Source: Daucus carota subsp. sativus (lineage: Eukaryota > Streptophyta > Magnoliopsida > Apiales > Apiaceae). From it: 64,000 nucleotides of DNA. Shown here piece after piece: positions 24,391-36,499 of this stretch (position 1 is its first letter; every line of letters starts with the position of its first letter). Below the pieces are notes generated by a model. The model was not told the origin of the DNA and did not search any database. It saw only the letters and a list, made by a program, of their open reading frames with translations. The translations under genes were made by a program, and so were the position numbers. The DNA lies in contig NC_030387.2 of assembly GCF_001625215.2 (NCBI RefSeq), positions 37,285,606 through 37,349,605 of the forward strand, read 5' to 3'.

Positions 24391-25173
24391 TCATTGTTTC
24401 TTATTCTTCTCTTTGTTTCCGGAGAAAATTGAACCTAAACCAAATAAATTGCCAGAGGAAACATTTAATACGTGATTTACACGAGCCCTATTGCCATTGC
24501 CGTGGAATGATCCATTCCCAATTCCACCATAACCACTCTTTTTCGACGGAATCTTCTGATGACCTGGTGGAGAATTTGACTGTTTTATCGGTGCAAGTGG
24601 TACAGAATTCTTCTTCTGAGCGTGCTGCTTGAGATTCGGATGAAGTTCTTTTGAAGAAGATTGAGATTTATTTGGACTTGAGGCCGAACCAGTGGAATGA
24701 CTGCGCGACAAAAGAGGAATTGGACACAATGTTCGCGCATATCCACTGCCACAATTCAGACTACTACTCCGCTTGACCTGCCAGAAGGAAGATTTCGCGG
24801 ACTTCTGTTTCTGATCACGTGACTCTGACAAATTCGACACTACTGTTCCATTCGAGTCCTGATCACATTTCACGGCATGACTTTGATTCACATGTGGTTG
24901 CAGTGACGGCACTGGTGGTACTGTTATCGGTGTTTCGTGTTTCAAATGTGGATCAATAGGAAGAATGACACCGTCAGAGAAGAGCTCTTCGGCAGAGGAT
25001 GATTCATCCACATTGCTCTGGCGAATGCAGAAGTCGAAATCAACGGATGAGGACGGGGCAGGGCGCGAGAGGAGACGCTGGTGGTTGATGTCGGATTGCG
25101 AGAGATTGTGAGAGAATGAAATGCGAGGGCTCGTCACAGGAGGAGGCTCGCTGGAGCAAAGATCAGTAGCCAT
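24391..25173 (-). CDS. Serine-rich plant protein of unknown function (MAKR-like at most)
   Basis: 260 residues in one exon. Visible blocks: PRISFSHNLSQSD near the N-terminus, VDFDFCIRQSN, SSAEELFSDGVILPID (~58-75), SFWQVKRSSSLNCGSGYART and LCPIPLLSRSHSTGS (~130-165), then a basic/serine-rich tail ending NVSSGNLFGLGSIFSGNKEK. The order of an acidic 'AEELFSDG' block followed by a 'SFW-(K)RSSSL' block occurs in a plant family sometimes linked to membrane-associated kinase regulators. I cannot confirm that link. There is no transmembrane segment or signal peptide. A PIF/Harbinger-like MITE (25344-25729) lies ~170 bp upstream of the start. Confidence 0.75.
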   Translation of the reverse strand: MATDLCSSEPPPVTSPRISFSHNLSQSDINHQRLLSRPAPSSSVDFDFCIRQSNVDESSSAEELFSDGVILPIDPHLKHETPITVPPVPSLQPHVNQSHAVKCDQDSNGTVVSNLSESRDQKQKSAKSSFWQVKRSSSLNCGSGYARTLCPIPLLSRSHSTGSASSPNKSQSSSKELHPNLKQHAQKKNSVPLAPIKQSNSPPGHQKIPSKKSGYGGIGNGSFHGNGNRARVNHVLNVSSGNLFGLGSIFSGNKEKNKKQ

Positions 25174-25343
25174 GGATCATCTGGTTCTAGGGAAACCTTA
25201 TAAAGAAATCACAAGAGGTAATGCAAGTAAAGGTTTGAACTACCTTTACGTGTATTCAGTTTGAATGGCACTTCCTTAATCTATTCCATTTAACATTTCA
25301 GATTTGTAATAAAATAAATTTAATGTGATAGATTGGGTACTAA

Positions 25344-25729
25344 GAGCAACTCCAAAGCAACATCTCCCTCACCTATAATGTGTCTATGTGGACAAAAACA
25401 GAGGTTCAAGTAAAAATTGCCCCCTCCAACTCTCCTTTCCTTACCTAAAATTTTTAGGTGAGAGAAAACAGAAAACAAAACCCCTAGTAAGCCCCTATCT
25501 CTTCCACCTCATCTATCTCTCTCATTTTTTTTCCCTTTTCATTTTCCCTCCTTTTTTTATCTCCCCCATCATAATAAAAGTTCTAATAAAATATTATTTT
25601 TTCAAATATAAAGATAATTATAGGGGATACCATTGGAGTAAAACAACATTTTGATTACTTATATTTTAAGTAAACATTAATTTATTATATTTTAAGGGTT
25701 CAAAATAGGTTACACCGTTGGGGTTGCTC
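25344..25729. mobile_element. Tourist/PIF-Harbinger-like MITE
   Basis: 386 bp with inverted ends (GAGCAACTCCAAAGC at left; the right end reverse-complemented is GAGCAACCCCAACGG) and a 3-bp TAA duplication (25341-25343 and 25730-25732). The trinucleotide duplication is the Harbinger signature. It lies in the promoter region of the gene at 24391-25173. Confidence 0.8.
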
Positions 25730-26093
25730 TAATATAGTTAGTTTATATTATCACATATCCCCTTTACAACTCCGGACTACTGATATAGTTATAATTATAT
25801 ATAGTTACATAATACTGGCTCTATCCCATTTTACCCGTCTCGTTCTAAAAAATAATTTATTCCAAAATATCTGTTTATTTTATTCAAAGTAATTTTTTGA
25901 ATATTTTTCTGAAAAATACATTCCAATTTCCAATGTTCAACTAACATACTGAAAAAAAGCTCAATAGAAGGTTTTTCATGTTTTGCTCTGGTAATCCATT
26001 TAAAAGATATTAGATACTACAGTAATTCTACGTTCAAGATCAAGCAAAATTGTTTACATGGAACTTGCACTACTTTCTCATGGTCTTTCTTCA

Positions 26094-29000
26094 CTACTTT
26101 CTCTTCGTCTTTTTCGAGAACTTCCCATTCTTGTTCGAACCCACAAATTTTTGTATCTCCTCTTCATCGTCGTCTCCGCCTCGTCTTCTTTTGTTCCCTC
26201 CTTCCTCCTTAATTTTCTGCAGATAATCAGAGAAGAGTGTTACATGATGACCTCTTAACAAGAAATGCATATTCTGGGTCTTCCTTGCAAACAGAATTTC
26301 AAAAGAAGAAAAACTACAACTAGAGATATATTTATGAATAAAATGGAAAAGTGGAAACAGTTTCTCCAATGTGCACACCAGAATATTAGTTTAGCACAAT
26401 AGCTGGCATCTGATATTTGTGTATATTAACAACATGAATCTATCGAAATTCTTTGTCATCACAGGTAGAAGAGAACTATACCATTATGGATATTCTTTTG
26501 GCTTCAGAAACACGCTCCGACAGTAAAAGGACTTCTTCCTCTTGAGCTTCAAATTCGGGTAATTTCTTGCCTGGAAGATAACTGTCAGCAAAAGATATGG
26601 AAAACTACAATAGAATAACAAGCATTAAACAAGCTACCCACCTATAAGCTTTTCTATCTGTAAATACCATTCCAACTCATACTGATTCACTAACGAGATT
26701 GCAACACCAGATCGTCCAGCACGAGCAGTTCTTCCCACTCGATGTATATAATCCTACAATTGATTGCATTTTTAAATTCTGGTGATCTTATGGAAAATAG
26801 ATGGCATTTCTTAACAAAAAACTTTCATTCCAAATTTTATGCAGCTGTAGCTTGAGTCTATTATTAAACTATTCTTAGAATTTTCCACCTTAGAGTTTGT
26901 CGGGATATCATAGTTAATAACCATATCCACGGAAGGGATATCAAGTCCTCTGCTGGCAACATCAGTGCAGATGAGAATATTACACTCCCCAGCCTTGAAC
27001 TTGTTTAAGGATCCAAGTCTTTTTGCCTGTTGTGCAAATCAAAACAAATTGTATTAGTTCATGTTAGCGTTATTTTACTCAAAAGACAAAGAAAAATTTA
27101 AAATCATATCCCAATTATGTTCCTACACCCCACCCTTAGAAAAAAGAGAGTACACAAAGAAAGAAAGAGAAATCACTTGCAATTGCACAGGATTTTCAAG
27201 AAAATATAAAAATACCTGAGTCATTTGCCCACTAATTGGAATTGCTCTAAAACCAAGATTCCGTAAAACTAAAGCCAAGAATCGTGTTGCTTCGCATGTC
27301 CGAGTAAAAACCATCGACGTAGACCCAGACATCTCAGTCAGAATGTAGATAAGATAGCAGTCCTGTAAATAATTAATTCATTTAGAAGTGCAGATCAAAA
27401 TTTTGGTCCTAACAATGATTCCGAACAAAAAAATAGTTAAATAATATAATAGTAATGATGAACAGAAGAAGATAATCAATCAAGGCCTTTTCCCCAGCAG
27501 ATATAGATACATACATATATCAAAAAGTGAAGTCGCAATAGATGAAGGGATAGTAACTCCCACCCTCAAAAGTGCAGGCTAGTGTTTAACAATACCAGAA
27601 GTAGGACTAACAAATTGCATTATTTAGTTACTGTACTTTAGCTAAATAAATAATAAAGAGTCTCTAATTAGCGTAGAAGAACACACACACACACACACAT
27701 ATATATAATACTCCCTCCGTTTCAAATTACATGTCCACTTTAAAAAAATCACATAGTTTAAGAAAAGTGGATTGTGAGAAAAAAGAGGTGTTTTAAGTCA
27801 TTAATTGAACATAATATGTGGTGTATGATTGATCTTGGAAATATAAATTAGTAATATGTGAAGGAGAGTTGATTTTGGAAATATAAATTTATATTGAAAG
27901 TTGAAGTGGACAAGTATTTTGAAACAAATATTTTTTTTTAAGTGGACATGTATTTTGAAACGGAGGGAGTATATTACATGATTTACAACAGACACACACA
28001 CATATATCTTGTGGGTGTTTGGGTAATAAATCTAGTTTTGAATAATAGTAACTTTTGTATGGGGGTTATGATCCTGCCATCATGAACTTCATGTCTATTA
28101 TTTCAACTGAAAATGTCAAATCAACATATGGATCTTATAATTCAGCAATCAGCAACAACTATAAATACAGTGTATTGAGAGAGAGAAAACCTTGTACTTG
28201 GCAGGAACAAACCGATACTGCTGCTTCAGTGTATCAACAGTGGAATACTTGGATGCAGCTTCAATCTAAAAGTTCAGACTTGATTTAGTAGGTCATGAAC
28301 ATACTAAACCTTTGAAAAAAAAAAGTTTAAAAAGAAATTACCATACCTTTACTGGATTCCTCAGACAGGCCCTTTGGAGCTTCTGAACCTGCAAATACAT
28401 AGTGCATTATGTATGAGGTCCTTGAAGGAAGAAGAAATATCCTTCATGTACAATTTAGTAGATATCAAGTAATATCGTAAGAAGATCAGATATTCAGCCT
28501 AAAGTTATTTCATGCTGGCGAAATACTTCATGAGTTTAACATATATTTCCAAATAGGTTCAATAGACTTTTAGTAGTCTCTATGTAAAGAAATAGGTTTA
28601 ATATATCAATGTACAAACAACTCTCACACACAAAGAGCATAACAAACTCGTTCACCTCCTCCAAGGCTGCTAAAGACATTTAGGCTCATTCCCGTAAATT
28701 AGTAGGAATAACTATACAGCATATTGAGAGAGATGATTAACTAGCGAGTCACCAGTCACCACTCTGCATCTGAACTCTGAAGTGACTAGCCACTTTCCAA
28801 TCATTTACACAACACTTCACCAGGCACTCTAATCAAATAAGACATCTCCACCCAGAAAGAAACACTAAGAAAACTGCTTCTAATAGGCACCAAAATCGAG
28901 TGACCAACGCACTCTTCTAATCAAACCAAGAAGGCTTAGAACCTCAATGATTATAAGATGACTATAGCTAATTATAGCTTTAGCAATATTCAGTGAACTC

Positions 29001-32000
29001 AAAAGTAAATGGTATTTTAAATAAAATATATCATTAGAAGTAGGATAGAGCCCTAGTTTCAGACAAATATTAAGGTATTAGCTATGGTATCCAGGTGAAA
29101 GACAAAAAATGACTTCTAAAGCCTTGCGGACAACTAATATTTTCACAACCATTCGAGTCCTGCAGGTACATACCTTTTTTGTCATGGTAGCAGAGTACAA
29201 GTATGTCTTTCGCTCCCGAGGTATAGCACTCAAAATATCATCTAGCACTTTTTCAAAATCCTCATTAAGTAACCTGTCTGCCTCATCTAACACCTGAAGC
29301 ACACACAAAAATAAGAACATGTGAAATTATATAGTTCACCTAAAATTGCAAAGATAAAATAGCACAGATATATTTGTGTTCTATCCTGTTTTCACTAAGA
29401 GATACATTCCATTCACATAAGTTATCTGGGAACAACTAGATCTTACACTATTGTAACACAGTATCTTTAGAAGTCACCGAAGATAATGTAATAATGAAAA
29501 GGCCTTCACCATGTGAATATGAGAGTAACATATGTACAAGGCAGAAAGAATTCCATCAGATTTTTTTCTTTATCATGTGAATATGAGAGTAACATATGTA
29601 CAAGGCAGAAAGAATTCCATCAGATTTTTTTCTTTATCATGTAAAAACTCTTCCAACAGTTTCTTTTATAAATGATAGTATGATACACCGAAAACCATTC
29701 AGTGTGTCAGCTAAAGCGTGTGTTAATATCTTTCTACTTGGTATCATCTCATTGCATGGTCCACATGATTTAACTAGTGGCCTAGAGATCATAGAGGGGT
29801 ATAGTAACTAACATGAAATAATTTCTTAAAAGACAACCTGATTAGGATCTTGCACTTCTTACAAAATACCTCATTCAAACTTTTCATCATATAAAATCAA
29901 AAAAATTAGTGTCCCGTTGAATTAAATGATAAAAGGAGATATTGTTACCAGGTATTTTAATGTACGAAGTGAGAACCCTTTCGTATTGGACAGGTGATCT
30001 ACAAGGCGTCCAGGAGTTGCAACCTGCAATGAAGAATTAACGTGACACATAAGTGACAACAAAAATTATACTATGCCCTCATTTCTACATTCCTGTTATT
30101 TAGTTTAGCAAGACTTCAACATTAATGAAAAAAGAGTATTTAGAGAGACTCCAAATTACATAAGTTATTGGTTAATAGCTAAAAGAATTTATTCGCAGGA
30201 TGTCATTATCAAGACACCTGCTTCTGGGGAAGATATTAAGGAGTTAACTACATCAGAGATTAATTTGGTAATATTACATTATCCTCTCCTGGCCAACAGG
30301 AGATGCTCTGCCCCAAGGGCAAAGATTGTTTTCTTTTTGTAAAAAGCATTTATCGAGACCAAGGATTTGGTGTAAAAGAAGTATATAAATGCAAATATTG
30401 TTAGTTCAATACACAGTAAGGACAATACCATATTTGACTTGATCCTCAAATAGCTTACTAAGGAATTATGGGGAATCACATGTTTTTAGTGGCAAATCAA
30501 TCCTGCATATATTTAATACTGGACATAAGATGTGGTGATAAAATAGATCAAACAATAGTAGGTACCCTAAGTCCCTGACAAACCTACATTACTTATCAAA
30601 AGTACATGATTCTCTCCTGAACTTTAAATAATATGCAGATTGCAGAAGATGCATTAGAAACATACAGCATCACCCTAAAAACTACACAGATACACAACGA
30701 ACTAGTATACAGTTGGCTGATTATGATAAAGCTACATCCATAGCGTGCCTTGTATAACTGTCCATTTTTTACTTCCTATTCATTTAGATAATACAGTTGA
30801 GCGGTTGTTCAATTGACATGTTACTTTACAAGAAGAATTACACTACTTGGAAAAGATTCTTTGATCTTATCGATTGCAATCAGAAGGTAGTAAGTTCAAA
30901 AAGTAATCACACTAGAACTTGAAAACTTACAATAATGTGTGGCCGCTTTCCGAGGGAAATGCTCTGTTGCACTTGATCCACCCCTCCAACAAGCTGCATC
31001 ATTTAAAAGTCGATAACTAGTAAGACCATTTAGTTTCAGATTTAAGGAATAACTACCCATTTCTGCAGATAGTTGTATATAAGGCTGGACTTTTGAAATA
31101 TAGGAATAGAAAATGAGCAGGTAGTGAAAGATAGCTGATGAGGATGACAGAATCACACATTACCGAACTAAGCAATTTTGTGAGTAAAAAAAACACTGCT
31201 GCTGGCTGCTGTTATTTCAAGAGTGACTCTTGAAATATAGGCATTGGAAATGAGCAGGTAACGAAAGCTAGTTGAAGATGATTACAGAATAAAACATTAC
31301 CCAATTAAGCAATGTGAAGATTTCAAAAAAACTGCTATTGCCTATTAGCATAAAATAAATGGCCAAAAACAAACAAGCTTGCACATGCTTTCGGAAGATT
31401 AACAGGACATACATAAACACAATCAATTAACATGAGACTCACCACAGTGCACTTTACACCAATACCGGATCCCAATGCTTCAAACTGCTCAGCAATCTGG
31501 ATTGCAAGTTCCCTGGATTGAAGGCACAATATTTAGAGAGCATATAAAGATGCCTCAACCCACGAGATTTAATTAACATATAGCATAACAAACCTGGTTG
31601 GTGAAAGCACACAGGCATAGAAGGCTTGAGGATTTTCTAGAAGTGATTGAAGGATGGGAATTGCAAAAGCTCCAGTCTTACCAGACCCAGTTTGGGCAAG
31701 CCCAATCAGGTCCTTCCCTAAATATATACAAACCGTTATTATCGCATTAAACAAACAGTGAGTCATATTAACCCAAAACATGACACAGTCATTACAACGG
31801 ACCACTTTTTATCACTAGTCACTACCTAGTCCCTTCCGGTTGTAGAATATTTAACCTCAATATTCCCCTAACATTACTAATCACACGAAAATGAACCAGG
31901 ACGTATAACGGATTACTAATCGGCCAATAGTCCAGGTACTATAATCACATGAAACAAGCACACAAATTGCTGAAAAACATATAAACGCATACCTTCAAAA

Positions 32001-32131
32001 GCATGAGGAAGTACTAAAGCCTGTATCTTGGACGGAGTTTTCCACCCGAGATTATCGCAAGCCTCGAGCAATTGCTCACATACTCCAAGCTCCTTAAACG
32101 AGCTCACCTCTTTGTCGTCTTCCATATTCAT
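26094..32131 (-). CDS. RH10: DEAD-box ATP-dependent RNA helicase 10 (DDX47/Rrp3 orthologue)
   Basis: Thirteen exons: 31993-32131, 31594-31717, 31443-31512, 30931-30993, 29949-30023, 29174-29293, 28347-28388, 28191-28265, 27216-27362, 26889-27026, 26642-26753, 26482-26570, 26094-26216. They encode 438 residues; the Arabidopsis protein is, from memory, a little longer. The Q motif lies near residues 12-37, AQTGSGKT 54-61, PTRELA 86-91, GG 114-115, TPGR 135-138, DEAD 160-163, SAT 192-194, TDVASRGLD from 306 and [10 protein letters not shown] from 335. The tail is basic ([18 protein letters not shown]). The yeast and human relatives act in nucleolar 18S rRNA maturation; the plant protein is expected to do the same. 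I chose the ATG at 32131 because the family starts shortly before the FKELGV block; a second in-frame ATG lies two codons on. Introns carry a MITE and a 64-bp duplication. Confidence 0.95.
27681..27706. repeat. (AC)n(AT)n microsatellite
   Basis: ACACAC... followed by ATATAT in the RH10 intron, directly beside a Stowaway MITE. Confidence 0.85.
27711..27969. mobile_element. Stowaway MITE in RH10 intron 8
   Basis: 259 bp with ends CTCCCTCCGTTTCAAATTAC and, reversed, CTCCCTCCGTTTCAAAATAC, flanked by TA. It lies in the intron between exons 28191-28265 and 27216-27362. Confidence 0.88.
29511..29638. repeat. Perfect 64-bp tandem duplication in RH10 intron
   Basis: Two adjacent copies of a 64-bp unit starting ATGTGAATATGAGAGTAACA (29511-29574 and 29575-29638) with no difference seen. 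This implies a very recent duplication or an assembly artefact. Confidence 0.9.
31088..31340. repeat. Diverged ~115-bp direct repeat in RH10 intron
   Basis: Sequence from GAAATATAGGAATAGAAAATGAG recurs ~135 bp later as GAAATATAGGCATTGGAAATGAG, and similarity continues through GAGCAGGTA, CATTACC and TTAAGCAAT-like blocks. It is an old duplication within the intron between exons 3 and 4. Confidence 0.6.
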
Positions 32132-33369
32132 ATCTATCCAATCCAAAATTAAACACTAAATTTAAGTACAACAGCGAATTGCGAGATTATTAAACTATCT
32201 TCAATAAGTAATAGTCCTAATCGAAAACTTAAAACCTAGGGTTTGCGCTGTTCTATCAGATTGCGCTGTTCTATCAGATATGTGAAATCAAGCAAATGAG
32301 CCTCGAATTAAAGAATTATCACGAAAGAATAATATTCATAAAATTAATAAAAAAGCGGTGGAGATGGAAAATAAAGCGTGAGATTACCGTGGATTTGCGG
32401 TGATTAAGTGAATGCTTAAGGCAGGAATTACAAGACTCGGGAGTGTTGGCGCGGAACAAGTGAAGAGGAGGCTGGGGCTGATTGCTTTGCTACCGCCTAC
32501 CAGGGTTTACAAAGAGGGTAAGGGTATAATCGTGAATCGGGTTTATTTGAAAACATCTGATTAATTTTTCAAAGATATTTTATCAATCTATTAATTATAT
32601 TAAAATTTCTGATTAATTATAAAAATCTCTGATAATCTATAATAATATTGGATAACCGACTATTTTTGATTTCCGACTTTACAATCATTATTTTATTCAA
32701 CAACTTCAGTTTGTATTTCTTTTTTACATTTTCTGATTATTGTTTATTTTTGCACAAATTTATCTTGTCATTTGATAATTAATTATCTATTCATATAATT
32801 AATATTTAACTTCTAAACACGCTTTTTTGGTATTTGATGCCTAATTAAAGTTTTAAAGAAATTAATCTAGAAAACAAGTATTAGAAAAAGTTGTACAATT
32901 TATTTATTTTTCTTAACATGTTGATTTAAATACCTACAAATTCTGTTGTAGAGATAGAGATAATCTATGGCGCAAGAAACTAAGAAAGAGTGGATTGTCC
33001 GATCTTTTCGTATTAAAGAAATGGTCAATGGAACTTTCCTCTAGCAGTTCTCTCTTACAAACGCTATTATTGTTAGTTAGAGAACCAATGGTCAATTAAC
33101 AGCTCTAGTAAGCTACTCTTATCAGATCCCTACTTTTTTCTGAGCCTCGTTTCCTGGCAAAAGCTTCTGCCCTAGCCACCATCTCTGGTATCATGGTGAC
33201 ACTTAAAGGTTGTTCCGGCTACTTTATATTCGGACAAAGCATCCAGTCACACGAGGGCAGATTGAAACAAAGATAGTGCCGGGCCTGAAAAACACAACGA
33301 AAACGATTTTTTTAACCACTCCAATAAGAGTGCTATGTTGCCAGCCTAACATCCAAGCAGCAGTGCACT
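32132..33369. other. Region between RH10 start and ELP5 stop
   Basis: Contains the RH10 5' UTR/promoter. A CCTAGGGTTT telo-box-like motif lies near 32234-32243 and an 18-bp direct repeat (TGCGCTGTTCTATCAGAT) at 32243-32278. The rest is AT-rich with no recognised gene. Confidence 0.45.
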
Positions 33370-36300
33370 TCATATGTCCAGATCATCATCAGGGTCCTCG
33401 TCAGAATCCGGCATTTCATCATCTGAATCACGGAAATATATAATCTCGCCTCCTCCTGATGCCACATTAGTTTGAACTTTCGCGGCATTTGAAGGCTTTA
33501 CACCAAGTTTTTCATCATTGAGGGGTTTCCGGCCATCATAAATTTCAATTGATTTTCCAGTTCCTGAAGGAAGTGACAGATCAATTGGGAAGTCGGGGTA
33601 AATAACAATTCAAGTACCAAGAATAGTTCACTGTTATTCCTGGGAAGCAATAAAAATAACTAAAATTCGGAACTATAAGCACATTTAATACTCCATTATA
33701 CTAGTAACTTCGTTTTATTCCAATATCTATTCCATGAATATAGTCCAAATCAAAATGCAATCTAACCTTGGTGTTCAAACGGAAGTACAACCTTTGCCCT
33801 GTCATTTTTTTCCTTCTCTGAAAGCTGAAGGTTGAATTGCAGCTGCCAAAAGAATGTAAAAAATGCTTTCACAGTATATCTCATATGTTCACATGAATAC
33901 TTTAAGTTACTCATCAGTTTCTTTAATTCTTCATGGCTACCAGGTTACGTAGTATTATGTCCGGATGAGGCACTGTAGGGTGCTAAATGTCAACTTTTTG
34001 CAGTGCCCGTCCATAATAATAATTTATAAAGAGAAGTAAACATTTAATTAATACGCAAAATCTGTATTAAGATACCTAACCTTGGGTACAATGCTCTGAG
34101 CAACTGCATCTTCAGATGAGAAAGATTTGAACTTAATGCCAGATTGGTCAACACTGAACTCCTCACACTGGTAAAAGTATTCTATATTTTAGATGTGCTC
34201 GTCTCAAATAAAAACTAGCAACTTCAGAATGAAAAACTAAAAACAACAATTACAACATACCACAACTCTAACACGGCCATTTCGGCGCTTAAAACGTGTG
34301 TTGAATTTCCCTCTATCAAAATTTTGTTCAGTAAATGAAATGCTCTCGGTACTCTCCCTTATTAGTCCATTTGCTAGTTGAGTCATAGGTTCTATGGTGG
34401 CTAACATAGATGACATATATTCAAGTGCCGCAGAAGTCTTGGATTCATGAAGGTCCTCATGCAATAACCAAAAGACACTAGAAATTTCGCCTGTATGAAG
34501 AGAATAATTATTAACAGTGCAACATGCATAAATGTTAACGATATGAAATTCACAACTTTACAGGTACAAAGAATATTGTGGGTACATTAAATTTCTCATT
34601 CTTCGTGATGCTTGATAGGTTTTAAATTCGGAGTTAGGCTTTCGACAGATTAAATGACTTAACAGCTCGTGGATGATGGCTATGGAGAAAGGGCTACAGT
34701 CCATATAAAAGCTGATTGCTGATTCTATTTGTAACCATATGTATAAATTTCACATGACATTTCATCATGCAACACGTACTGGGCAATGTTTCAAAAAGTC
34801 TATGATAAATCCATCCAAATATGCCAACCAGAGATGAAAGTGTACAGCAGATCATGTACAAGGGATAACATATGATGTGCTCATAAATACACATTTACTA
34901 ATTTAATATTAATCCATCTATTCAAGAACGACATGATGTACCTTATATTTTACTCTTTTGCAATTTTTGAAGCTAGTAAAAATTTTGTAGCTTCACCTTA
35001 TAGAAGCACATGTATAAATCGGGTTACTAATATACAAACAGCTTAATAATTACAGATTACATAATTATCATTCATGGACACATACATTAAACTGTTACTA
35101 CAGAGACGATACAGATATACAACATACCATGGCTCCGTAGATTGCTCAAAAATCCAGCAACTGAAACCATTGATGCATGCCTCAACATCACACTAATCTG
35201 TATAAATAAATAATGAACAAGTAAGCAATGGACAGATTTCACACAGCACGACTACATACTTACAGCACAAATAAAGGCTAATTTACTAAACAGCTTTAGT
35301 TAACTAAGAGTCCATCTAAGTCACAAAAATTACATGCTGAAAATTCTAGATGGTTGCTACAATGAGCTTTTTAATCAGATTCATATGTAGCCCCATCAAC
35401 AATCCAGTCCAAGAAATTAGCTCCTGACTACAAAGTTTGCCAATTTGGATAGCTCTGCATCTATCTTTTATTTTGCCGTAAGATCATCATAGGTATACAT
35501 TATTTGAGTATTTGTGTACTAAATGTATATTTGCAACAGTCAACATTGTCATCAACATTCCAACTAAACTTATAAAGTAGATTATATAGTAGACTTACCG
35601 AGTCGATAGCAACTGAAAAACGACATTTTTCTGCTCCAATAACACCTAAACTCACATGAACCAAGAACAAGAATAAGAAGAGTATCCATAGAACATACTA
35701 ACTTCATCCTATTTTTCACTGATAAACTCACAAAAAAATTACAGCACAACAGTGATCATATAGTATCCTATATTTGTCACCATAGAACTTAATTGAGCAA
35801 TTACAATACCTCTTCCTAATTCAAGAAGCAGAGTGAAAAGTTTATCCAAATTCTTAACATCCTTGCATAGACTAGAACTAACTGCCGTTGAGGTTGAAGA
35901 ATTTGAAATGCCCCCACACTTGGCAAGTTGATCTTTCCAACCGAGAGGATCAGTATAACAATCCAATACCCTAAGCCTGATAATCCAATTATATAAGGAC
36001 AATTCAAAAGTTAAAAATGAGTTTATACACACACACACACTGCAATTCTGCATTATCAATTAATCTAACCATTTATCCGATGAGGCAACTTCGATTCCAT
36101 TGGTCTTAAATAAATTGGCATAGAACGATGGACTTTGTGTTAGTGCAATCAGTACGAGCCCCCTAAAGTTACAAATATGCAATACAAATTAGAACAGAAT
36201 GGAGGGTTGGTATACATAGGATACATTGGATAAATACTGGAGCTGGGAAAGCTGGAGAGAGAGGGGGAGAGAGAGAGGGGGGGAGGGGGGAGAGAGAGAG

Positions 36301-36499
36301 GGAGAGAGAGGGGGAGAGAGAGAGAGAGAGACCTGGATTGAGATTTTCCCGCCAAAATGAAGGAGGAGAGTTGAGTGAGAACGTGATTGAAGACGACTGG
36401 GCCAAAAGGGGAGGTGATTGAATCCTTGATAGTGAGAGCTGCAGCATGTTCGCCTTCCAAAGCTCCGTCTCGAAGGCTTCTGCATATTGTTTCCGCCAT
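33370..36499 (-). CDS. ELP5: Elongator complex subunit 5
   Basis: Nine exons: 36333-36499, 36070-36162, 35810-35976, 35599-35645, 35128-35197, 34261-34490, 34081-34167, 33767-33842, 33370-33563. They close to 376 residues. The N-terminus ([20 protein letters not shown], then [16 protein letters not shown]) and the acidic C-terminal tail ([20 protein letters not shown]) are typical of plant ELP5. Elp5 is part of the Elp4-Elp5-Elp6 ring of Elongator, a RecA-fold ATPase-like ring that helps modify wobble uridine in tRNAs. Elp5 itself lacks a classical Walker A, and none is seen here. The start at 36499 was chosen over an in-frame upstream ATG (36514) because family members begin at MA-(D/E)-ICRSL. 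Intron 1 holds a (GA)n tract close to the donor. Confidence 0.92.
36253..36330. repeat. (GA)n-rich microsatellite in ELP5 intron 1
   Basis: An imperfect GA/GGGA tract beginning 2-3 bases past the 5' splice site of ELP5 intron 1 on the minus strand, where it reads as CT-rich. Confidence 0.9.
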
